9,946 nt of DNA from AWTP1-13 sp035253505. GTDB taxonomy: Bacteria; Pseudomonadota; Alphaproteobacteria; Rhizobiales; Hyphomicrobiaceae. Of the stretch, positions 1-8,075 are shown piece by piece; position 1 is the first letter of the stretch, and each line of letters starts with the position of its first letter. The notes beneath the pieces were generated by a model that did no database searches, was not told where the DNA came from, and worked only from the letters and a program-made list of their open reading frames with translations. The stretch is from assembly GCA_035253505.1 (NCBI GenBank), contig DATFCC010000029.1:1-9946 (forward strand), written 5' to 3'. The translations under genes and the position numbers were made by a program.

Positions 1-523
1 CGATCACCACCACCCGGCCCGGCGGCACGCCCGGCACGCCGGAGAGCAGGATGCCGGCCCCGCCGGCCTCCTTCTCCAGGCAGCGGGCGCCGACCTGCAC
101 CGCCATGCGGCCGGCCACCTCGCTCATCGGCGCCAGCAGCGGCAGTCCGCCGCGGGCGCTCGTCACGGTCTCATAGGCGATGGCGGTAACGCCGCTCTTC
201 ATGAGCGCCTGCGCCTGCTCGGGATCCGGCGCGAGATGCAGATAGGTGAAGAGTGTCTGGCCCTCGCGCAGCATCGCACATTCGGCCGGCTGCGGCTCCT
301 TCACCTTCACCACCAGCTCGGCGACCTCGAACACCTCCGCCGCAGTGGCCAGCACCTTGGCGCCGGCGCGCTCGTAGTCCTGATCGGAGATGCCCTGCCG
401 CAACGCCGCGTCGCGCTCGACGAACACCTCGTGCCCATGCTCGACGGCCTCGCGCACGCTGGCCGGGATCATGCCGACCCGATACTCGTGGACCTTCACT
501 TCCTTCGGCACGCCGATGCGCAT
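1..523 (-). CDS. ald: Alanine dehydrogenase, N-terminal part (cut by window edge)
   Basis: Cytoplasmic NAD-dependent enzyme interconverting L-alanine with pyruvate and ammonia. The 174 visible residues start MRIGVPKEVKVHEYRVGMIP, the AlaDH/PNT N-terminal signature. The family's substrate-site residues fall at their usual numbers: Arg15, Lys75 (in VKVKEP) and His96 (in FTYLH). The segment GVPGVPPGRVVVI at 163-174 leads into the Rossmann NAD-binding domain, which lies outside the window; family members are about 370 residues. The ATG at 523 has GGAG about 10 nt upstream. The gene follows glcF by 52 bp on the same strand with no obvious terminator between them, so it may be the last gene of a glcDEF-ald transcript. 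The family call is confident; physiological direction and substrate are not visible. Transhydrogenase alpha subunit is less likely because the Ald-type start and active-site spacing fit exactly. Confidence 0.93.
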   Translation of the reverse strand, partial: MRIGVPKEVKVHEYRVGMIPASVREAVEHGHEVFVERDAALRQGISDQDYERAGAKVLATAAEVFEVAELVVKVKEPQPAECAMLREGQTLFTYLHLAPDPEQAQALMKSGVTAIAYETVTSARGGLPLLAPMSEVAGRMAVQVGARCLEKEAGGAGILLSGVPGVPPGRVVVI

Positions 524-575
524 TTTTCGCGATCTCCGACAACAACGCCCTACTCCTGTGGCCATACACTATGCC

Positions 576-1934
<1,359 letters not shown>

Positions 1935-1951
1935 GGGCCGCGGTCGTGTCC

Positions 1952-3172
1952 TCAGAAGCCGGCGTACATTCGCCCGGGGTTGAGAATGCCGGCCGGATCG
2001 AAGGTCGCCTTCAGCTTGCGCGAAAGGCGTTCCAGCCCCGCTTCCAGCGGCTGGAACACCTCCACCAGGCCGCGCACCTGCGGCTCGGCACGGATCAGCG
2101 TGGCATGGCCGCCGTGGGTGGCGATGACGCGGCGGATATCGGCAGCGCCGGCATCGGTGGTCGGCATCACCTCGGCCCAGACGAGCCCGCCCGACCAGTC
2201 GAACAGCGCCCGGCATGGCATGTAGCGCGAGACCGCGGCGACCACTTTGGGTGCGGCGCTGGGTGCCGTCGAAATGCGCCACAGCGGCGCATCGCTCCCT
2301 TGCATGACGGAGAGCTGGCGCAGCTCACCCCAGAAGGCCAGCGAGTCGTCGTGGCCCAGCTCGTGGATCTCCCCGTAGGCCTTGAGATGGCTCTTCAGGC
2401 GGGCCTTGCGGTAGGCGACCGACTTGGAAAAGTTCTCCAGCCGCAGCGCCGTGATGGCCGCGCCCTGGTCGCGCAGGCCCTCGTGCCACAGGCGCGCGAC
2501 GAGGCCCGGCTGCAGGTGCACGGCGCCCGATACCTCGTAGGGAGTGCCCATCGCGTCGCACAGCACCTCGACGGCGATTTCGTCGGGAAGGCCCAGCAGG
2601 ATCAGCGTGCCCGTCTCCTCGGGCACCGGCTGCACCTTGAACGTCACCTCCGACAGAACCGCGAGCGTGCCCCAGCTTCCCGCAAGCCCGCGGCAAAGAT
2701 CGTAGCCGGTGACGTTCTTCATCACGCGGCCGCCGGACTTGAACGTCTCGCCGCTGCCGCTGACCGCGCGCACGCCGAGGAGATGGTCGCGGGCCGCACC
2801 GCTGCGCACGCGGCGTGCGCCCGACAGGTTGGTGGCGAACACGCCGCCGATGGTGCCCTCGCCTGCTTCCCCGCCGGTGAGGGCAGCGAGATCGACGGGC
2901 TCGAAGGCCAGCATCTGCCGCCGGGCGGCGAGCGCATCCTCGATCTGCGCGAGGGCGGTGCCGGCGCGGGCCGACATCACCATCTCGCTCGGCTCATAGA
3001 GCGTGATGCCGCGCAAGCCCTTGGTCGAGAGGCTGGTCGCCGCGTGGACGGGACGGCCGATCGACGCCTTGGAGCCGCCGCCCACCAGCGAGATGGAGGT
3101 CGAGCTCGCGGTCGCCTCCGAGAGCAGGCGAGAAAACTCGCGCTCGTCTACGGGCCGCATGTTGGGCAGCAA
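1952..3172 (-). CDS. glcE: Glycolate oxidase FAD-binding subunit GlcE
   Basis: Second flavoprotein subunit of the glycolate oxidase complex, partner of GlcD and GlcF. The 406-residue protein has a PCMH-type FAD-binding domain in its first half: GGGSK at 31-35, TIGGVFATNLSG at 107-118, KNVTGYDL at 152-159 and GSWGTLAVLSEVTFKV at 165-180. It ends FDPAGILNPGRMYAGF, the usual C-terminal end of this flavoprotein family. It is shorter than GlcD, as expected for GlcE. Start choice: a TTG at 3172 has GGAGAG six bases upstream, overlapping the glcD stop codon, whereas the in-frame ATG at 3160 sits 18 bases from it. I therefore prefer the TTG start, though initiation at the ATG (402 residues) is possible. 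The gap to glcD is 12 nt, so the two are likely translated from one mRNA. Confidence 0.95.
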   Translation of the reverse strand: MLPNMRPVDEREFSRLLSEATASSTSISLVGGGSKASIGRPVHAATSLSTKGLRGITLYEPSEMVMSARAGTALAQIEDALAARRQMLAFEPVDLAALTGGEAGEGTIGGVFATNLSGARRVRSGAARDHLLGVRAVSGSGETFKSGGRVMKNVTGYDLCRGLAGSWGTLAVLSEVTFKVQPVPEETGTLILLGLPDEIAVEVLCDAMGTPYEVSGAVHLQPGLVARLWHEGLRDQGAAITALRLENFSKSVAYRKARLKSHLKAYGEIHELGHDDSLAFWGELRQLSVMQGSDAPLWRISTAPSAAPKVVAAVSRYMPCRALFDWSGGLVWAEVMPTTDAGAADIRRVIATHGGHATLIRAEPQVRGLVEVFQPLEAGLERLSRKLKATFDPAGILNPGRMYAGF

Positions 3173-3184
3173 GGGCCTCTCTCC

Positions 3185-4633
3185 TCACGCGGCTTCCTGG
3201 GCAGCCTTGCGCCCGTCGAGCGGAAACACCTTGGACGGATTCAACAGCCACTTGGGATCGAACACCGTCTTGATTCGCATCTGCATGTCGAGGTCGGCCT
3301 CGCTGAACTGGACGCGCATCAGGTCGCGCTTCTCGATGCCGACGCCGTGCTCGCCCGTTAGGCATCCGCCTGCGGACACGCACAATTGCAGGATCTCGTG
3401 GCCGGCCAGCTCGGCCCGGTCGGCCTGGGCCGCATCGTTGGCATCGTAGAGCACCAGCGGATGCAGGTTGCCGTCGCCGGCGTGAAAGATGTTGGCCACG
3501 CGCAGCTCGTGCCTGTCGCAGATGTGCGAGATGGCGACCAGCACCTCGCCCAGCTTGCCCAGCGGGATGACGCCGTCCATGCAGTAGTAGTCAGAGATGC
3601 GGCCGATGGCGCCGAACGCGGCCTTGCGGCCCTTCCAGATGGCAGCGCTCTGCTCGGCACTCTGGCTGACGCGCACGGCCTTGGGATTGAACGGCTTGGC
3701 GATACCAGAGATGGTGGCGAGGAGATCGCTCATCTCCTCCTCGGACCCCTCGACCTCGACGATCAGCAGCGCATCCACGTCGAGCGGGTAACCCGCCTTG
3801 GCAAAGGCCTCGCAGACCTGGATCGCCGGCTTGTCCATGAATTCGATGGCGACCGGCACGATGCCGGCCGCGATGATGGCCGAGACACACTGGCCGGCCG
3901 CCTCGCTGCTCTCGAAGCCCAGCAGCATGGGCCGCGCACCCTCGGCTGCCCGCAGGATGCGCACGGTGGCCTCGGTGACGATGCCGAGCTGCCCCTCCGA
4001 GCCGACGACGAGGCCCATCAGGTCATAGCCCGGGGCATCGAGATGCGCGCCGCCGATCTCGATCACTTCGCCATCCATCAGCACCATCTTCAAGCCGAGG
4101 ATGTTGTTGGTGGTGACGCCGTACTTGAGGCAGTGCGCACCGCCGGAATTCATGGCGATGTTGCCGGCGAGCGTGCAGGCAAGCTGGCTCGAGGGATCGG
4201 GCGCGTAGAAGAAACCCTTGGCTTTCACCGCCTCGCTGATGCCGAGATTGGTGATGCCCACCTCACAGCGGGCCAGCCGGTTCACATAGTCGACCTCGAG
4301 CACGCGGGCCATGCGCGAGACGCCCACCACCACCGCGTCCTCGCTCGGCAGGGCGCCGCCAGAGAGCGAGGTGCCCGCACCGCGCGGCACCACCTTGATG
4401 CCGTGCTGGTGGCAATAGGCGAGCACCCGCGACACTTCCTCGGTGGACGCGGGCAGCACCACGGCCAGGGGCAGCCGGCGGTAGGCTGTGAGTGCGTCCG
4501 TCTCGTAGGCGCGGCGGCCGTCGGCATCCGCGATCACGGCTTCGGTGCCGACCAGGCGCCGCAGGTCGGCGCAGATCGCCTCGCGACGCGAAACGATCGC
4601 GCGATCCGGCTCCGGCAGGGCTACCAGCCCCAT
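3185..4633 (-). CDS. glcD: Glycolate oxidase catalytic FAD subunit GlcD
   Basis: Catalytic flavoprotein that oxidises glycolate (often also D-lactate) to glyoxylate. The 482 residues match the family length. Visible motifs are the FAD-binding PRGAGTSLSGG at 83-93, NIAMNSGGAHCLKYG at 158-172 and GSEGQLGIVTEATVRI at 211-226. The C-terminal FAD-oxidase domain has HAGDGNLHP at 384-392, GEHGVGIEKR at 428-437 and NPSKVFP at 465-471. The ATG at 4633 is preceded by AGGAG at an 8-nt spacing. It is first in the glcD-glcE-glcF order and faces a divergent cytochrome c gene across a 212-bp gap that should hold its promoter. Paralogous D-lactate dehydrogenases share the fold, but the adjacent glcE and glcF make the glycolate assignment strong. 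No glcC-type regulator gene is in the window. Confidence 0.97.
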   Translation of the reverse strand: MGLVALPEPDRAIVSRREAICADLRRLVGTEAVIADADGRRAYETDALTAYRRLPLAVVLPASTEEVSRVLAYCHQHGIKVVPRGAGTSLSGGALPSEDAVVVGVSRMARVLEVDYVNRLARCEVGITNLGISEAVKAKGFFYAPDPSSQLACTLAGNIAMNSGGAHCLKYGVTTNNILGLKMVLMDGEVIEIGGAHLDAPGYDLMGLVVGSEGQLGIVTEATVRILRAAEGARPMLLGFESSEAAGQCVSAIIAAGIVPVAIEFMDKPAIQVCEAFAKAGYPLDVDALLIVEVEGSEEEMSDLLATISGIAKPFNPKAVRVSQSAEQSAAIWKGRKAAFGAIGRISDYYCMDGVIPLGKLGEVLVAISHICDRHELRVANIFHAGDGNLHPLVLYDANDAAQADRAELAGHEILQLCVSAGGCLTGEHGVGIEKRDLMRVQFSEADLDMQMRIKTVFDPKWLLNPSKVFPLDGRKAAQEAA

Positions 4634-4703
4634 ATCCCGCGCTCCTGACTGGCTGCATACGCCGGCGGACGAACCCTCGGTCCGCTGCGTTCATGCTGCG
4701 AGG

Positions 4704-4709
4704 CTTATA
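4704..4709 (-). promoter_or_regulatory. Possible -10 element of the glcDEF promoter
   Basis: The minus strand reads TATAAG here, five of six matches to the sigma-70 -10 consensus, inside GC-rich sequence and 71 bp upstream of the glcD start. No convincing -35 hexamer is seen 16-18 bp upstream (best TGGCGG), so an activator would probably be required if this is the promoter. Inference from sequence only. Confidence 0.35.
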
Positions 4710-4845
4710 CCGCGGATCGGCAGTTGCCGCCATGGCCGGAGCCGGGCGGCGCGCAAGACTGCGCTGCTGCGAACGGTCGCGTCGGAATCGGCCGTGCCTT
4801 TCTGATACGTTCTCGGGCGATCCACCATCGAGGAGCGGCGGAGTG

Positions 4846-5256
4846 ATGCCACGGCGCACGTTGAAGGCCCGCCTCGCAGCGCCGGCGTGCGTCGTGCTGG
4901 CGCTCGGCGCAGGCCTGCCGGCCGCGGCCCAGGAAGGCAACGCCGACGAGGGCGCCGAGGTCTTCAAGAAGTGCCGCGCCTGCCATGACGTCGGTCCGCA
5001 GGCCCGCAACAAGGTCGGACCGCTCCTCAACGACATCATTGGCCGCCATGCCGGCACCATCGAGGGCTTCGCCTATTCCGAGGCCAACAAGACCGCAGGC
5101 AGCAAGGGCCTGACGTGGACGGAGGACGTTCTCTTCAAGTACCTGGAGAACCCGATGTCCTTCATGCCGGGCACCAAGATGGCGTTCGCCGGCCTGAAGG
5201 ATGCGCAGGACCGCAAGGACCTGATCGCCTATCTCAAGAAGTTCTCGAAGAAGTAG
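4846..5256 (+). CDS. Periplasmic class I cytochrome c (c2/c-552 type)
   Basis: Small soluble electron-transfer haem protein of the periplasm. The 136-residue precursor has a signal peptide (basic MPRRTLKARL, hydrophobic CVVLALGAGL, probable cleavage after PAAA near residue 28). The single haem-attachment motif CRACH at 43-47 supplies the proximal histidine. PGTKMAFAGL at 108-117 supplies Met112 as the probable sixth iron ligand. The mature part is about 108 residues, typical of class I cytochrome c. AGGAG lies 10 nt before the ATG at 4846; a GTG directly before it (4843) is 7 nt from the same site and would add one residue. It diverges from glcDEF and converges on a small secreted cysteine-rich gene, so it appears monocistronic. 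Its partner is not shown; a link to glycolate oxidation is only positional. Confidence 0.93.
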   Translation: MPRRTLKARLAAPACVVLALGAGLPAAAQEGNADEGAEVFKKCRACHDVGPQARNKVGPLLNDIIGRHAGTIEGFAYSEANKTAGSKGLTWTEDVLFKYLENPMSFMPGTKMAFAGLKDAQDRKDLIAYLKKFSKK

Positions 5257-5274
5257 GCGCCAGGGGGGCGCCTA
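5254..5274. terminator. Shared bidirectional hairpin between convergent genes
   Basis: A perfect inverted repeat TAGGCGCC-AGGGG-GGCGCCTA (8-bp arms, 5-nt loop) fills the gap between the cytochrome c gene and the convergent small gene. The first TAG is the cytochrome c stop codon. The last CTA is, on the minus strand, the stop codon of the cysteine-rich gene. No T-tract follows on either strand, so it may act as a weak or factor-assisted terminator, or as a 3'-end stabilising hairpin for both mRNAs. Confidence 0.55.
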
Positions 5275-5499
5275 CCGCCTGCTCCTGATGCAGCTTTCGA
5301 GGCAGCGCTGGAGCTGGGCCTGGCAGCGCGAGCGATCCTGGCTCTTCTTGTAGCACGCTCCGTAGGCAGCCTTGCAGCTACCCGAGCACGCCGATGGGCC
5401 CTCGGCGGTGGCGACGCGAGGCGTCAGCACGAGCGCAGCCATGACGACGGCAAGGCAGAACCCGGCCGAAGCGAGGGGCGATGTGCTGCTACGTGTCAC
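5272..5499 (-). CDS. Small secreted protein with six symmetrically spaced cysteines
   Basis: I do not recognise a named family. The 75-residue product has a signal peptide (hydrophobic AGFCLAVVMAALVLT at 12-26, probable cleavage after VATA at residue 32). The mature peptide of about 43 residues is basic. Its cysteines at 38, 42, 49, 59, 66 and 70 are spaced C-x3-C-x6-C-x9-C-x6-C-x3-C, a mirror-symmetric pattern. The first three fall at i, i+4 and i+11 and would share one face of a helix, as would the last three. This suggests an antiparallel helical hairpin with up to three disulphides in the periplasm or outside the cell. The GTG start at 5499 is chosen because AGGAG sits 8 nt upstream and the signal peptide begins there. 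An ATG at 5553 would add 18 unlikely residues. It ends inside the hairpin shared with the cytochrome c gene. Confidence 0.72.
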   Translation of the reverse strand: MTRSSTSPLASAGFCLAVVMAALVLTPRVATAEGPSACSGSCKAAYGACYKKSQDRSRCQAQLQRCLESCIRSRR

Positions 5500-5622
5500 C
5501 GAATGGGCTCCTCGCCGGCGGGTGCGGCACGGGCCGTGTTTGCAGGAACGCACGACAATGGCTAGGGGGCCACTGCTATGACCTCGACCATGAACGAACG
5601 CTGAATGTGCGCTGCATCCGCA

Positions 5623-5676
5623 GCCACAGCTCGCAGCCGGAGGCGCTGCCGCGGGTCGTTCGTCAAGGGCTGTGGC
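5623..5676. repeat. Nested inverted repeat downstream of gshA
   Basis: In the 218-bp gene-free stretch 5500-5717, GCCACAGC (5623-5630) is the exact complement of GCTGTGGC (5669-5676). Between them GCAGC (5633-5637) can pair with GCTGC (5645-5649). The two could fold as a nested stem-loop in the 3' region of gshA mRNA or in the leader of the small cysteine-rich gene. No T-tract follows, so it is not a standard intrinsic terminator. GCATCCGC also occurs twice (5614-5621 and 5683-5690). Nothing else was recognised here. Confidence 0.3.
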
Positions 5677-5717
5677 GCAAAAGCATCCGCGAACGATCGA
5701 GCGCGTTCAAGCCCGGA

Positions 5718-7106
5718 TCAGAAGGCGTAGTCCGTGAAAAGAGGGCCGGTGCGCCGGTTCCAATCGCGCTCGTAGCGGAGAAGGATTTCATCCGCCGGCG
5801 TCATTCCCTCACGAAGAATTGCTGCGACGGGCTCGAGAAAGATTCGCTCGTCCTCGCCCTTCGCGTTGGTAAACGCGCGCCGCTGCAGTCCCGCCTCGGC
5901 GATCGCCAGCGCCTGCCGCGCGACGTCCAGCACGGTGCCGGTTCGGAACTTGGTCCGCAGCGCGGTCTTGGGCACGCCGTCGCGGAGAGCCTGCCGCTCC
6001 TCTGCCGTCCAGTCCTTGACCAGCTCCCAGGCGGCATCGAGCGCCGCTCGGTCGTAGAGCAATCCGGACCACAGCGCCGGCAATGCACAGATGCGGCGCC
6101 AGCGGCCGCCGTCGGCGCCGCGCATCTCCAGGAAGCGCTTCATGCGCACCTCCGGGAACAGCGTTGTCAGATGGTCGGACCAGTCATCCTCGGTCGGCAG
6201 CTCGCCCGACAACTGCGGCAGCCGGCCGGCAAGGAAGTCGCGGAACGAAGCGCCCGCCGCATCGATGTAGCGGCCGTCGCGATAGACGAAGTACATCGGC
6301 ACATCGAGCGCGTAGTCGACATAGCGCTCGAAGCCCATGCCGGGCTCGAACACGAAGGGCAGCATGCCGGTGCGCGCCCGGTCGGTATCGCGCCACACTT
6401 CGCTGCGCATGGAGAGGAAGCCGTTGGGCCGCCCCTCGGTGAAGGGCGAGCAGGCGAAGATCGCCGTCACCACCGGCTGCAGTGCCAGCGATACGCGGAA
6501 CTTGCGGACCATGTCCGCTTCGTCGGCGAAATCGAGGTTCACCTGAATGGTCGCCGTGCGGTACATCATATCGAGACCGCGCTTGCCGACGAGAGGCATG
6601 TAGCGGGTCATCACCTGATAGCGCTGCTTGGGCATGCGCGGCGTCTCGTCCAGCGTCCAGTTGGGCGAGAAGCCGACGCCGAGAAAACCGATGCGCAGAG
6701 GCCCGCCGACGGCCAGCACCTGCTCCAAGTGCTCGTGGGTTTCCGCGCCGGTGTCATGGACGGTCCTGACCGGCGCGCCGGAGAGCTCGAACTGGCCGCC
6801 GGGCTCCAAAGACACGGTGGCGCTCAATGCACCTTCCGCAGCCGGCCGCTTCAGGGCGATGAGGTTCGTGCCCTCCATGATCGGCTCCCAGCCGAAGCGG
6901 GCGATCAGGCCCTCCATCAGCGCGCGGACTCCGTTCGGCCCGTCGTAGGGCACGGGCCGCAGGGTATCGGTGGCGAACAGAAACTTTTCGTGCTCCGTGC
7001 CGATGCGCCAGCGTTCCGTCGGCTTGCTTCCTGCCGCGATCCAAGCAACGAGGTCGTCGCGCGAGCGCACGATCGGGGCGGGCGCGCTGTCCTGGCGGGT
7101 GGACAT
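5718..7106 (-). CDS. gshA: Glutamate-cysteine ligase (plant/alphaproteobacterial type)
   Basis: Catalyses the first and rate-limiting step of glutathione synthesis in the cytoplasm: ATP-dependent joining of L-glutamate to L-cysteine giving gamma-glutamylcysteine. The 462 residues fit the GCS2 family form shared by plants and alphaproteobacteria. Conserved blocks are RIGTEHEKFLF at 34-44, SLEPGGQFELSG at 99-110, TATIQVNLDF at 184-193 and RFLEMRGAD at 324-332. The ATG at 7106 has only a weak ribosome site (GAGAA about 10 nt upstream). It follows rsmE on the same strand after a 109-bp gap, an order I recall from Rhizobiales. The gap contains an AT-rich patch and a perfect palindrome, so gshA may have its own promoter as well as read-through from rsmE. 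EgtA-like ligases share the fold, but no ergothioneine genes are adjacent. Confidence 0.95.
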   Translation of the reverse strand: MSTRQDSAPAPIVRSRDDLVAWIAAGSKPTERWRIGTEHEKFLFATDTLRPVPYDGPNGVRALMEGLIARFGWEPIMEGTNLIALKRPAAEGALSATVSLEPGGQFELSGAPVRTVHDTGAETHEHLEQVLAVGGPLRIGFLGVGFSPNWTLDETPRMPKQRYQVMTRYMPLVGKRGLDMMYRTATIQVNLDFADEADMVRKFRVSLALQPVVTAIFACSPFTEGRPNGFLSMRSEVWRDTDRARTGMLPFVFEPGMGFERYVDYALDVPMYFVYRDGRYIDAAGASFRDFLAGRLPQLSGELPTEDDWSDHLTTLFPEVRMKRFLEMRGADGGRWRRICALPALWSGLLYDRAALDAAWELVKDWTAEERQALRDGVPKTALRTKFRTGTVLDVARQALAIAEAGLQRRAFTNAKGEDERIFLEPVAAILREGMTPADEILLRYERDWNRRTGPLFTDYAF

Positions 7107-7120
7107 GTATCAACCGTTCT

Positions 7121-7130
7121 CGCTTAAGCG
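7121..7130. promoter_or_regulatory. Perfect 10-bp palindrome before gshA
   Basis: CGCTTAAGCG lies 14 bp upstream of the gshA start codon. Together with the AT-rich patch at 7165-7180 (TTAATTGATAA, an imperfect palindrome in otherwise GC-rich DNA), it marks this 109-bp gap as a plausible promoter/operator region for gshA. The -35/-10 match on the minus strand is poor, so the sigma factor and regulator are unknown. Confidence 0.25.
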
Positions 7131-7215
7131 GAGGCGACGATCCGCCCCAGCGGCGGCCGCCACCTTGTTAATTGATAAGCACGGGGAGGCACAAGACGGG
7201 GGTAGGAGCGAAAAG

Positions 7216-7956
7216 CTAATGCCGACCGCCGCGCACGGCATTGACAAGAGCCAGCACCGCGACGGCGGCCGTATCGGCACGCAGGATGCGCGGGCCAAGA
7301 GAAATGCGCGTGACGAATGGCATGGATGAGAGCAGTGCACGCTCGCCCTCATCGAACCCCCCTTCGGGACCCACCAGCACCGCCACCGGCCCCGGCTTCA
7401 GCCTCCCCAGAGCCTCGAGCGGCGGCTGGAGGTCGCTGCCTTCGTCGCAAAAGACGAGGCCTCGGGCGGCATCCCACTGTCCGATCACCTTATCGAGCCG
7501 CTCCGGCGCCACCACCTCCGGTATGCGCAGGACGCCGCACTGCTCAGCCGCTTCGATGACGTTGGCGCGCATGCGCTCGACGTTGACCCGCTCGGCGATG
7601 GTATGGCGGGTCAGAACGGGGCGCAGGCGCGCCACCCCCATCTCGGTCGCCTTCTGCACCATGTAGTCCTGGCGGGCGCGCTTCAGGGGCGCGAACAGGT
7701 AGTCGATATCGGGCCCGTCTTCCTGCTCGCGGACCTTCACTGCAAGGACGAGCGAGACCCCGCGCCTGCCGGCCTCGACCAGTTCGGCCCGCCACTCCCC
7801 GTCTCGGCCATTGAACAGCAGGACAGGGTCGCCGACCTTGAGGCGCAGGACGTTCTTCAGATAGTTGGCCTGCGCCGCATCGCAGGTGACCCTCGCCGCT
7901 CGCGATAGGTCCGCGGCGACGAACAGGCGCTGAGCATTGAAGTCGTAGCGGGCCAT
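7216..7956 (-). CDS. rsmE: 16S rRNA (uracil-1498-N3)-methyltransferase RsmE
   Basis: SAM-dependent SPOUT-class enzyme that methylates N3 of U1498 in 16S rRNA in the decoding region of the small subunit. The 246-residue length is typical. An N-terminal PUA-like domain (about 1-75, with NYLKNVLRLKVGD at 31-43) precedes the knotted methyltransferase domain. That domain shows QKATEMGV at 101-108, EAAEQC at 135-140, the SAM-site loop LVGPEGGF at 194-201 and LGPRILRADTA at 220-230. The ATG at 7956 gives MARYDFNAQRLF, a normal start for the family; its ribosome site is weak. It sits between argC (119 bp upstream) and gshA (109 bp downstream), all on the minus strand. Confidence 0.95.
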   Translation of the reverse strand: MARYDFNAQRLFVAADLSRAARVTCDAAQANYLKNVLRLKVGDPVLLFNGRDGEWRAELVEAGRRGVSLVLAVKVREQEDGPDIDYLFAPLKRARQDYMVQKATEMGVARLRPVLTRHTIAERVNVERMRANVIEAAEQCGVLRIPEVVAPERLDKVIGQWDAARGLVFCDEGSDLQPPLEALGRLKPGPVAVLVGPEGGFDEGERALLSSMPFVTRISLGPRILRADTAAVAVLALVNAVRGGRH

Positions 7957-7974
7957 GGTTCATCATCCCGGGGC

Positions 7975-8042
7975 CAAGGGATCAGACCCCCGCCACGAGC
8001 GTTGATGCCTCTCGCACACGCTGGCAGCAAGGGGTCGGCCCC
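7975..8042. repeat. Two degenerate copies of a small palindromic element between argC and rsmE
   Basis: CAAGGGATCAGACCCC (7975-7990) and CAAGGGGTCGGCCCC (8028-8042) lie in the same orientation 37 bp apart. Each can form a small G/C hairpin, and GACCCC of the first can pair with GGGGTC of the second. They may be a decayed interspersed palindromic repeat or a weak terminator after argC. No T-tract follows on the minus strand. Confidence 0.3.
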
Positions 8043-8075
8043 ATCCGGACTCATGCCCCTGGCTCGACGGCAACG

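Noticed and set aside
1935..2282. Upstream extension of the glcF reading frame by 116 codons
   Set aside because: It overlaps glcE in another frame, is rich in Arg/Pro/His, and MQTSF at 1934 matches the usual GlcF start followed soon by the first iron-sulfur motif.
1946..3361. Long plus-strand ORF (471 codons) opposite glcE
   Set aside because: Antisense shadow of glcE and the end of glcD; low-complexity His/Arg/Ala-rich product, while the minus-strand reading is a clear flavoprotein.
3386..4648. Long plus-strand ORF (420 codons) opposite glcD
   Set aside because: Antisense shadow of glcD with no domain signature.
4492..4842. Upstream extension of the cytochrome c frame by 117-118 codons
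   Set aside because: It overlaps glcD antisense and would bury the signal peptide; the start at 4846 has AGGAG at a good spacing.
5481..7127. Long plus-strand ORF (548 codons) opposite gshA
   Set aside because: Covers gshA in antisense and has shadow-like composition; GshA motifs on the minus strand are unambiguous.
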